Assembly (NCBI GenBank): GCA_017465905.1
Contig: JAFTVE010000004.1
Coordinates: 1 to 44,088, forward strand
Source of the DNA: Bacteroidaceae bacterium
Lineage (GTDB): Bacteria > Bacteroidota > Bacteroidia > Bacteroidales > Bacteroidaceae
Reading direction: 5' to 3'
Length of the DNA stretch: 44,088 nt
The notes beneath the pieces were generated by a model. The model was not told the origin of the DNA. It searched no databases and worked only from the letters and a program-made list of their open reading frames with translations. Below, one piece after another: positions 17,701 through 22,779 of the stretch. Position 1 is the first letter of the stretch, and every line of letters begins with the position of its first letter. The translations under genes were made by a program, and so were the position numbers.

Positions 17701-17957
17701 AATTGGCCGCGGCACGTGCCTTTGTCAAGGCATGGAATGCCAAGGTAGTGCCCGTCTTCCTCACGGTGGTGTCCACCATCCTCGGCTTTGTCCCCTTCAT
17801 GGTGGGCACGGGCAAGGAGGCTTTCTGGTTTCCCTTGGCCGCAGGTACCATCGGCGGATTGGCGATGTCGGTCGTGGGCCTCTTCGCTTTCCTCCCCATC
17901 TTTACGCTGGGAAAGAGCGGCCGAGAGGCAATCTCACAGCATTTTACAAGCTTTTAA
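14769..17957 (+). CDS. RND efflux permease 2 (divergent partner)
   Basis: 1062 aa, also full length. TM1 and porter start: FTLIVAFVCLSLVGVALLPQ, followed by PRLTVSFTMPAGSSRVIEAE. TM4 reads ISLNLVIDNTIVMTDHIRRR (D406-N407). TM10 reads GITVNASIYILNEYNAVRR (N960-A961). The TM11 Arg of AcrB appears absent (VVPVFLTVVSTILGF). It therefore keeps only one recognisable Asp of the classic relay. This is compatible with a heteromeric pump in which one subunit does most of the proton transport, as reported for MdtBC, or with a different coupling ion; both are inference. It shares the operon's single adaptor and channel. It ends 72 bp before the BlaI-like gene with no obvious terminator. Confidence 0.9.
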   Translation: MKRSRTLSPFTLIVAFVCLSLVGVALLPQLPVKLSPSHALPRLTVSFTMPAGSSRVIEAEVTSRLEAMLTRVKGIRSVSSTSDNGSGSITLELDKRADMEAVRFEVSTIVRQTWAQLPEGVSYPQIHANRANEKASRPFMTYTLNAPANPILIQRYAEEHIKPIVGQLNGVYKVELTGATPMEWRLEYDNTQLERLGITLSDIQTAIARHYEKEFLGICPIERGAEGKEWMRLIRTTTDEATEFHPEAILLEAADGALVGLEKLIRVTHEEAAPTSYYRINGLNSIYMNITAEETANQLELAKEVKQTMWELEQKMPPGYEMHVGYDATEHIQKELDKIYFRTGLTVLILLLFVALITWNLRYLLLIVTSLSVNLAIAFIFYYLFGLELQLYSLAGITISLNLVIDNTIVMTDHIRRRHNLEAFMAVLAATLTTVGALVIIFFLDDRLRLDLQDFAAVVIINLLVSLVVALFFVPAMIQKIGIEDGKKKSSKLWQKRRVVVFSHGYARWIGWLCHHRVAACVVLVLAFGLPVFLLPEKMEGEGAIASYYNKVFDNATFKEKVRPIVDKALGGSLRLFAEEVYEGSYFNRGEGETVLSVYASLPNGSTLGQMNTLVGKMEAYLSEFKEIKQFQTSIYSARQASIRIYFTKEHQRSGFPYTLKDCIISRALELGGGSWQVYGLQDQGFSNSTQEYAGHFRVKMYGYNYDELAYWGDSLKRKLLGHRRIKEVTVSSDFSFYKDDYSEFFLDLDKHRLAKENITGMQLFAALRPVFGRNVSCGNIVHDGQPEMLKLTSRQSSEYDVWSLANIPIRINGNSYKLSDFATVERGQSPQRVAKEDQQYRLCLQYEYIGAGSQGRRLLTRDLEEFNATLPMGYTAEDAQEAWSWGEEDNRQYALLLIIVAIIFFIASILFNSLRQPLAIIFVIPVSYIGVFLTFYLFGLNFDQGGFASFVLLCGITVNASIYILNEYNAVRRRFPKLAAARAFVKAWNAKVVPVFLTVVSTILGFVPFMVGTGKEAFWFPLAAGTIGGLAMSVVGLFAFLPIFTLGKSGREAISQHFTSF

Positions 17958-17965
17958 ACTATTTT

Positions 17966-17982
17966 AACTATAAATATTAGTT
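17966..17982. promoter_or_regulatory. BlaI operator 1 (AACTA-N7-TAGTT)
   Basis: Perfect 5-bp dyad AACTA (17966-17970), 7-nt spacer TAAATAT, TAGTT (17978-17982). It overlaps the TTTG at 17981-17984 that is the best -33 candidate of the repressor gene. Same architecture as operator 2, centre-to-centre 47 bp. Confidence 0.6.
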
Positions 17983-18001
17983 TGCGAACGAATCTTTTTA
18001 G

Positions 18002-18009
18002 TTTCTTTG
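18002..18009 (+). promoter_or_regulatory. Probable -7 box of the blaI-like gene
   Basis: TTTCTTTG, one mismatch to TAnnTTTG, with TTTG 17 nt upstream (17981-17984), somewhat shorter than the usual spacing. It lies between the two operator dyads, so bound repressor would block both flanks. Confidence 0.4.
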
Positions 18010-18032
18010 CATAACTAATTTTTATAGTTATG
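18010..18032. promoter_or_regulatory. BlaI operator 2 (CATAACTA-N7-TAGTTATG) over the start codon
   Basis: Perfect 8-bp dyad: CATAACTA (18010-18017), spacer ATTTTTA, TAGTTATG (18025-18032). The right arm contains the ATG of the repressor gene, so the site covers the predicted transcription start and the start codon. BlaI/MecI proteins bind dyads as homodimers; this sequence differs from the staphylococcal TACA/TGTA operator. Confidence 0.65.
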
Positions 18033-18413
18033 AAAAAACTGGCAAGAAAAGAAGAAGAAATCATGGAGATGCTTTGGGAGAAAGGCCCCATGTTTGTAAA
18101 GGAAATGCTACTGCTCTGCGACGAGCCGCGCCCACACTTCAACACGATGTCTACCGTGGTGCGCAACCTTGAGACCCTGGGCTATGTGGGGCACAACGCC
18201 TTTGGCAGCACGTATCAGTACTACGCCCTGGTGTCGCGTGAGGAGTACCGCAAGATGACATTGCGTGGCGTGGTGAGCAAGTACTTCGACAACTCCTATC
18301 TGCGCGTAGTATCCTCACTGGTGCAGGAGGAGGAGATTACCCTCGACGAACTGAAAGAGCTCATACGCATGGTCGAAGAGGGCGGCGTTTCACAATTGAC
18401 AATTGACAATTGA
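18030..18413 (+). CDS. BlaI/MecI/CopY-family repressor
   Basis: 127 aa. The winged-helix start KLARKEEEIMEMLWEKGPMF is followed by FNTMSTVVRNLETLGYVGHN (recognition helix) and a C-terminal dimerisation region, LRVVSSLVQEEEITLDELKE. In the family, a membrane M56 protease signals and the repressor is inactivated; the M56 gene follows directly. Two AACTA-N7-TAGTT dyads flank its promoter, strongly suggesting autoregulation. The last residues (QLTIDN and stop) are encoded by a tandem repeat CAATTGA (18393-18418), so the natural C-terminus has been rewritten by an intergenic repeat. In Bacteroidetes such pairs are common and usually not linked to beta-lactamase. Confidence 0.9.
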   Translation: MKKLARKEEEIMEMLWEKGPMFVKEMLLLCDEPRPHFNTMSTVVRNLETLGYVGHNAFGSTYQYYALVSREEYRKMTLRGVVSKYFDNSYLRVVSSLVQEEEITLDELKELIRMVEEGGVSQLTIDN

Positions 18414-18418
18414 CAATT
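18393..18418 (+). repeat. CAATTGA tandem repeat at the end of the blaI-like gene
   Basis: Three and a half units of the heptamer CAATTGA run through the last codons and TGA stop into the gap. The same motif recurs at 21869-21927. Confidence 0.8.
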
Positions 18419-18452
18419 CCGCAGCGTAGTGAGAACAGAAACCGCTTGCGGG

Positions 18453-18506
18453 CAACTTTCATCTTTGACTTTAGCCCCTTCGGTTCATCTTTCAACTTTC
18501 AACTCT
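18453..18506 (+). repeat. CAACTTTCATCTTT-type repeat before the M56 gene
   Basis: Degenerate 7-nt units (CATCTTT, CAACTTT) sharing 21 identical bases with the repeat inside hemW. It is followed by AACCCTCAACCATAAACC-like units up to ATG 18530. Confidence 0.7.
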
Positions 18507-18529
18507 TAACCCTCAACCATAAACCAAAC

Positions 18530-20206
18530 ATGGGAACCTTCCTATCCTACACACTGAAATCGGCCTTCTGCCTCATCCTGTTCTATCCGGCCTACCGTCT
18601 GCTGCTGAGTCGGGAGACATTCCATCGGTTCAACCGCATAGCGCTGCTCGCCCTGTTGGCGCTGTCGGCTCTGCTGCCACTGGTAACCATCGGCAGCGCA
18701 CTACCTACAAGCAGCGTAGCTATGACAATGCCGCAGGCACTCCCTACCCTACAGCCGCAAGCCGTGGACGCTGTGCAGGAGGTGGCATCGGCACCGCTCA
18801 CCACACTTAGCTGGGCACATGTCCTGCTATGGATATACCTCCTTGGTTGCATCGTATATGCTTGCCATCAGCTGATTTCGTTCGTTCGACTGGGCAGTCT
18901 CATCCGCAAGGCAAAGCGCGAGCCGATGCCCGATTATATAAATATAAAAGAGAAGGGGACGCACGTCCGCCTGTACGTACACGACGAGGAGCTTGCACCA
19001 TTCAGCTGGATGCATCTGATTGTCGTGTCGCGCAAGAGCCTCGAGGAGAGTGGCCGCGCCATACTCATACATGAGCTGGCCCACATCGCCCATCGCCACT
19101 CGTGGGACCTGCTGCTGGCCGATGTGTGCCTGCTGTTCCAGTGGTTCAACCCCACGGCATGGCTACTCAAACAGGAGCTGCGCACCCTGCACGAGTACGA
19201 GGCCGACGACATGGTGGTGCAGAGCGGCATCAACGCGAGAGATTATCAAACACTATTAATAAAAAAGGCTGTTGGCACAAGGCTCTACTCTATGGCCAAC
19301 AACCTCAATCACAGTTCACTTAAAAAACGTATCACTATGATGTTGAAAAAACGATCAAATCCGTGGGCACGTCTGAAGTATCTCAGCATACTTCCGCTGG
19401 CCGCCTTGTCGGTGGCAGTGTTTGCCCGTCCCGAAGTCTCAAACAAGCTCAACGAGATTTCAAGTGTCAAAGTTAATGATTTAACTTCAATTGCAAAAGC
19501 AGATGAGGTTAAAAGTTCCGAAAATTCTCCTGCCAAGCTCGTCAACGTATCAGGAAAGGTCATCAATGAGCGAACAGGCAAGCCCATTGCAGGTGTAAAC
19601 ATCTGGGTGAGCAACCCGAGCGACGGACGTATGATAGCTTCAGTCGTATCATCACAAGATGGCAAGTTCTCATTGGAAAGTTACGAAGGTCTTGCTATAC
19701 GGTTCTCGTTCATTGGCATGCAGGAGCAAAAGGTTATCATCCCCCGAGGCGGAAGCAAGTCCATGACCGTGACAATGGGAGAATTGCCCTATAGCCTCGA
19801 AGAGATGATGGTCGTAGCCTACGCTCCCGAGAAGAAGTCGTACCCTGCACCCGAGCCAAAAACCTCATCGTCAAAAAGCGATGAAGGCGAGATATTCGTC
19901 GTAGTAGAGCAAACTCCCGAGTTCCCCGGTGGCATGGGCGAGCTCATGAAGTTCCTCCAACGAAATGTCAAATACCCTGCTGCTGCTCAGCAAGCAGGCA
20001 TACAGGGCAAGGTCGAGGTGGAGTTCACAGTAAAGAAAGACGGTAGCGTATCCGACGTCAAGGTCATCCGCAGCGTCAACCCCGAGCTCGATGCCGAGGC
20101 CGTACGCGTCATCAGCGCTATGCCGAAGTGGAAGCCGGGCGAGCAGCGCGGCACTCCCGTGGATGCCCGCTTCGAAATGCCCATCGTATTCCGACTCTCA
20201 GAATAG
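18530..20206 (+). CDS. M56 (BlaR1-like) membrane metallopeptidase with CarboxypepD_reg-like and TonB_C-like domains
   Basis: 558 aa. ATG 18530 is chosen because the longer frame (from 18410) reads through an intergenic repeat. Membrane helices are SAFCLILFYPAYRLLL, LLALLALSALLPLVTIGSA and LLWIYLLGCIVYACHQLI. The zinc motif HELAHIAHRH (H181-E182...H185) is followed by HEYEADD, which likely supplies the third ligand. After a further helix (YLSILPLAALSVAVFA) comes a periplasmic part: a CarboxypepD_reg-like beta-sandwich (LVNVSGKVINERTGKPIAGV ... FSFIGMQEQKVIIP) and a C-terminal TonB-like domain (EFPGGMGELMKFLQRNVKYP ... MPKWKPGEQRGTPVDARFEM). It is the partner of the upstream repressor: the peptidase would signal envelope stress and relieve repression. 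The TonB-like end may bind a partner in the envelope. Confidence 0.9.
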   Translation: MGTFLSYTLKSAFCLILFYPAYRLLLSRETFHRFNRIALLALLALSALLPLVTIGSALPTSSVAMTMPQALPTLQPQAVDAVQEVASAPLTTLSWAHVLLWIYLLGCIVYACHQLISFVRLGSLIRKAKREPMPDYINIKEKGTHVRLYVHDEELAPFSWMHLIVVSRKSLEESGRAILIHELAHIAHRHSWDLLLADVCLLFQWFNPTAWLLKQELRTLHEYEADDMVVQSGINARDYQTLLIKKAVGTRLYSMANNLNHSSLKKRITMMLKKRSNPWARLKYLSILPLAALSVAVFARPEVSNKLNEISSVKVNDLTSIAKADEVKSSENSPAKLVNVSGKVINERTGKPIAGVNIWVSNPSDGRMIASVVSSQDGKFSLESYEGLAIRFSFIGMQEQKVIIPRGGSKSMTVTMGELPYSLEEMMVVAYAPEKKSYPAPEPKTSSSKSDEGEIFVVVEQTPEFPGGMGELMKFLQRNVKYPAAAQQAGIQGKVEVEFTVKKDGSVSDVKVIRSVNPELDAEAVRVISAMPKWKPGEQRGTPVDARFEMPIVFRLSE

Positions 20207-20235
20207 AAACTGGCATAGAGTCCTGAATCGCATCG

Positions 20236-20263
20236 TGGCGGCCATAAGTAGAGATGGCCGCCA
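20236..20263 (+). terminator. Hairpin after the M56 gene
   Basis: TGGCGGCCAT (20236-20245) pairs perfectly with ATGGCCGCCA (20254-20263) over an 8-nt loop, 30 bp after the stop. The T-run is poor (TCGTTTAACT), but the stem is GC-rich. Confidence 0.65.
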
Positions 20264-20321
20264 TAGGTCGTTTAACTCTATTTATAGTTGTAAAAGTGAA
20301 CTTCCCCATTATTTATTGCAT

Positions 20322-20345
20322 CTTTGCTCGCTTATTCGTACCTCT
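20322..20345 (+). repeat. Half-copy of dispersed palindromic element (E1)
   Basis: TTTGCTCGCTTATTCGTACC, followed by TCT, matches the right arm of the element family also found at 22665, 23835, 29305, 31978 and 36507. Here the TACCTTTG end is degraded to TACCTCT. Confidence 0.55.
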
Positions 20346-20389
20346 ACCCACGAAAGATAAAAACTTATAAATGGGATAATACTTGAAGA

Positions 20390-20490
20390 AAGTGAGTGCT
20401 ACGGTCGAGGTAGTACGGTAGACAACGACGACAGACGCACGACACATCTTCACGGGAGCCACCCTCGGGTAGTTCCCGTGAAGTGCATCT
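20390..20490 (+). ncRNA. Candidate structured RNA or structured leader
   Basis: Two strong stem-loops in a gene-free 405-bp gap. The first is GTGCTAC (20396-20402) with GTAGTAC (20410-20416), loop of 7, one G-U pair. The second is TTCACGGGA (20449-20457) with TCCCGTGAA (20474-20482), containing an inner ACCC-TC-GGGT stem. It could be a small RNA or the 5' leader of the NlpE-like gene 130 bp downstream. No Rfam family is recognised, and the promoter is unclear. Confidence 0.35.
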
Positions 20491-20611
20491 ATGGCTCATC
20501 CGACATTTGGAGTAATGAAGCTAAAAAATCAAGGTCAATAGTCCGGTGCCGAAAACAAAAGGCGAGGAGAAATGTTACTTCATTGCAATTAACCCTTAAA
20601 CGGAAAAGACA

Positions 20612-21103
20612 ATGAAGAAAACGCTTACCATCGCGGCTGCTGTATGCATGGCCGCACTTGCAGTTTCCTGCGGGAACAAGAAGAAAGCCGAACCGGCTTT
20701 CGCAGTGGAGGCATACAGCGACAGCCTCTATATGATCAACGACTCTACCATCGGCGACCTACAGACCTACGTGTACGAGGGCGTGATGCCTACCGATGCG
20801 GGACAGCCCGCCAACTATGTACTCACCATCAACAGCTACGGACTGAATGCCGACGGCACCTACAGTCTCACGGAGAGCTACACCGAAACGAACGGCATGG
20901 CGCGTACCAACAAGGACGAGGGAGAGAAAATCGTGATGGTGGGCATGCCCAACGACTCCACCGCAGTGGTGTATGAACTGATTTCCTACAGCAACCGACC
21001 CAAACTGCGCCTCGTGGCCGAGGGTGACAGCGCACTGCACAAGGTGGACAAGGACCTGAAACGCGTGTCACAGGACATCAAACATAAGCTACGTAGAAAA
21101 TAA
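20612..21103 (+). CDS. NlpE-like lipoprotein
   Basis: 163 aa with lipoprotein signal MKKTLTIAAAVCMAALAVSC (cysteine 20). The core TYVYEGVMPTDAGQPANYVL and INSYGLNADGTYSLTESYTE resembles the small beta-barrel of the NlpE N-terminal domain, where the usual form is Y-x-G-xLPCADCPG followed by LxLNxDGTYxLxE. Here the CxxC that defines copper-binding NlpE is replaced by PTDAGQ. The end is basic (DLKRVSQDIKHKLRRK). Probably an outer-membrane lipoprotein involved in envelope sensing. A general lipocalin-like fold is an alternative. Confidence 0.7.
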   Translation: MKKTLTIAAAVCMAALAVSCGNKKKAEPAFAVEAYSDSLYMINDSTIGDLQTYVYEGVMPTDAGQPANYVLTINSYGLNADGTYSLTESYTETNGMARTNKDEGEKIVMVGMPNDSTAVVYELISYSNRPKLRLVAEGDSALHKVDKDLKRVSQDIKHKLRRK

Positions 21104-21117
21104 CAAGATGCTTGCTT

Positions 21118-21200
21118 CTGAATTATGAGTTATGAGTTGTAAGTTGCCATCCGAATGGTACTCTAAACCCTAAACCATAAACCCATAAGAAATAACCCTT
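21118..21200 (+). repeat. Degenerate tandem repeats before the DUF4136-like gene
   Basis: TGAATTATGAGTTATGAGTT, then further units of AACCCTAAACCATAAACCCA type. Same class of 7-9-nt repeats as seen before several other genes in the window. Confidence 0.6.
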
Positions 21201-21213
21201 AATCAAGAACATT

Positions 21214-21849
21214 ATGAAAAAAGTCATTCCCATGCTCTTTGCAGCAGCACTGCTCGTCACTGCCTGCGAGAAGACCCCCGACACGGGCAAGCTCGACGAC
21301 GACTATCTGGTGTACACCAATTATGATGACGACACCAACTTCGACAAGATGACCACCTTCTACGTGCCCGACAGCGTGCTCATCATCGACAACAGCTCCA
21401 ACAAGCCCAAGTACCTGTATGGCACTCCTGCCTCGGACATCATCATCGCCAACTACATCAAGGGCATGGAGAGCGCCGGCTATGTGCGCACGCTCGACAA
21501 GGACGATGCTGACCTCGGTCTGCAGATAAGCTACATCGAGGACACCTACAAGTTCCGCTACTACAACAACTATCCCTGGTGGTATGGCTATCCCTGGTAC
21601 TGGCAGTTCAGCTATTGGGGCGACTGGGGCGGATGGTACTGGCCCTACAACATCACCTACTCGTACACTACGGGATCAATCCTGGGCGAACTCGTCGACC
21701 TGACTCCTACACGAGGCACATCGCAACACCTCAAAGTGGTATGGACCAGCTACATCAGCGGTCTGCTCAACAGCGACGGCACCCTCAACACTACCGAGGT
21801 GCAGCAAGCCATAGGACAGGCATTCAGTCAGTCACCATACCTGAAGTAA
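21214..21849 (+). CDS. DUF4136-like lipoprotein
   Basis: 211 aa; MKKVIPMLFAAALLVTAC gives a lipoprotein with cysteine 18. The body has the DUF4136 plan: a starting strand with DKMTTFYVPDSVLIID, a helix ASDIIIANYIKGMESAGYVR, and ADLGLQISYIEDTYKFRY. The C-terminal part has GSILGELVDLTPTRG, LKVVWTSYISGLLNS and VQQAIGQAFSQSPYL. Between these lies a striking aromatic stretch (Trp/Tyr-rich, about residues 112-147) such as NYPWWYGYPWYWQFSYWGDW. The family is common in Bacteroidetes envelopes without known activity. Co-transcription with the beta-barrel gene 128 bp downstream is likely. Confidence 0.8.
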   Translation: MKKVIPMLFAAALLVTACEKTPDTGKLDDDYLVYTNYDDDTNFDKMTTFYVPDSVLIIDNSSNKPKYLYGTPASDIIIANYIKGMESAGYVRTLDKDDADLGLQISYIEDTYKFRYYNNYPWWYGYPWYWQFSYWGDWGGWYWPYNITYSYTTGSILGELVDLTPTRGTSQHLKVVWTSYISGLLNSDGTLNTTEVQQAIGQAFSQSPYLK

Positions 21850-21868
21850 TAAATTCGTATCAAGCTGA

Positions 21869-21927
21869 TGGACAATGGACAATTGACAATTCACAATGGA
21901 CAATTGACAATGGACAATTGACAATGG
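21869..21927 (+). repeat. ACAATGGACAATTGACAATT repeat
   Basis: About seven units of ACAATTG/ACAATGG with 7-9-nt period, then CCATAAGCCATCAGCCATAA and related units to 21970. Same family as 18393-18418. Confidence 0.8.
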
Positions 21928-21977
21928 AGTTCCATAAGCCATCAGCCATAAACCCTAACCCATAACCCCAAAAACAT

Positions 21978-22601
21978 ATGACAACCCTTAAGAAATATTC
22001 AATCCGACTGGCCCTTGCCGTAGTCCTCTTTGCCGGACTCAGCCTGCCCGCCAAGTCACAGGTATCGCTCGATGCCTACTATAACGTAGATTGGCAGTTC
22101 AACATGCCTATCAACAAGTTTGCCGACAAAGCCAGTGGCTGGGGCATGAACTTCGATGCCGGCTGGTATCTCACACCGGACATTGCCATCGGAGCCTTCA
22201 TGAACTTCCACACCAACAACCAGTATGTCGACCGCAGCGTGGTGAACATCAGTAACGAGACTGCCGTATATACTGACCAGCAGCGTTCGCTCTACCAGCT
22301 CCCCTTCGGTGTGACTGCCCTGTACCGCATCATCGAGTCGGAATGGCAACCCTACGTGGCCCTGAAGCTGGGTGCCGAGTATGCCAACATGTCGTCGTAC
22401 TACTACATATACAAGTCGTCTGAGGACAGCTGGGGCTTCTACATGTCGCCCGAGGTGGGTGTACGCTGGTACCCGTGGGACAACGGCATGGGTCTGCATG
22501 CTGCAGCCTACTACAGCTTCTCTACCAACAACGGCTCCGTGATGGGGAGCGACATGGAGACACCCGGCAACTTTGGCTTCCGCCTTGGTCTTGCTTTCTG
22601 A
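21978..22601 (+). CDS. Small outer-membrane beta-barrel protein
   Basis: 207 aa with signal peptide (KKYSIRLALAVVLFAGLSLP, then AKSQ). The mature part alternates hydrophobic and polar residues in short strands rich in Tyr/Trp/Gly (GWGMNFDAGWYLTPDIAIGA, LPFGVTALYRIIESEWQPYV, WGFYMSPEVGVRWYPWDNGM) and ends FGFRLGLAF, with a terminal Phe as in OMP barrels. It resembles the generic outer membrane beta-barrel family, about 8 strands. Role unknown. A terminator hairpin follows at 22631. Confidence 0.8.
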   Translation: MTTLKKYSIRLALAVVLFAGLSLPAKSQVSLDAYYNVDWQFNMPINKFADKASGWGMNFDAGWYLTPDIAIGAFMNFHTNNQYVDRSVVNISNETAVYTDQQRSLYQLPFGVTALYRIIESEWQPYVALKLGAEYANMSSYYYIYKSSEDSWGFYMSPEVGVRWYPWDNGMGLHAAAYYSFSTNNGSVMGSDMETPGNFGFRLGLAF

Positions 22602-22630
22602 GGCTAGGGGCACTATATAAACTCCTGTCA

Positions 22631-22664
22631 GCAGAGAGGTATCATCAGTGATGCCTCTCGCTGC
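22631..22664 (+). terminator. Terminator of the beta-barrel gene
   Basis: AGAGGTATCA (22635-22644) pairs with TGATGCCTCT (22649-22658), one G-U pair, loop TCAG. GCAG/CTGC extend the stem past a 2-nt bulge. TTGTTTATT follows. Confidence 0.7.
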
Positions 22665-22672
22665 TTGTTTAT

Positions 22673-22763
22673 TCGCTCGATTATTCGTATCTTTCCTCTA
22701 AAAAAAAACGTTTTTTTATCGAACTGGCGTAAAAAGACACTTTTTTTATGTAAGTTTGCACTC
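22673..22763 (+). promoter_or_regulatory. Duplicated promoter element, copy in front of the hemerythrin-LuxR gene
   Basis: Near-identical (about 93%: 6 substitutions and a 2-nt indel over ~90 bp) to the minus strand at 29237-29325 in front of murB. Order of parts: right arm of the palindromic repeat (ATTCGTATCTTTC), perfect palindrome AAAAAAACGTTTTTTT (22702-22717), ATCGAACTGGCG, and -7 box TAAGTTTG (22751-22758) 21 nt before ATG 22780. No TTTG-like -33 box lies at the right distance, which may mean an activator is needed. Confidence 0.65.
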
Positions 22764-22779
22764 ACAAAATGATATACCC

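Larger units (their letters stand above)
20207..20611. other. 405-bp gap: terminator, half-repeat and structured region
   Basis: It contains the 20236-20263 hairpin, the half-repeat at 20322-20345 and the stem-loops at 20396-20482, described separately. Otherwise no gene. The last bases before ATG 20612 read TTAACCCTTAAACGGAAAAG without a Shine-Dalgarno sequence. Confidence 0.6.

Noticed and set aside
9100-17957. Naming the pump mdtABC or cus
   Set aside because: Arrangement is similar to mdtABC, but key residues differ and the substrate is unknown, so no symbol was assigned.
17174-17980. 268-codon frame overlapping permease 2
   Set aside because: Out-of-frame reading of the RND gene with Arg/His-rich, non-protein-like composition.
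18410-18529. 40-codon extension of the M56 protein
   Set aside because: Runs through the CAACTTTCATCTTT repeat and overlaps the stop of the repressor gene; the hydrophobic start at 18530 is typical of the family.
18030-20206. Beta-lactam resistance pair (blaI-blaR1)
   Set aside because: The sensor lacks a penicillin-binding domain and no beta-lactamase gene is nearby; only the regulatory pair architecture is supported.
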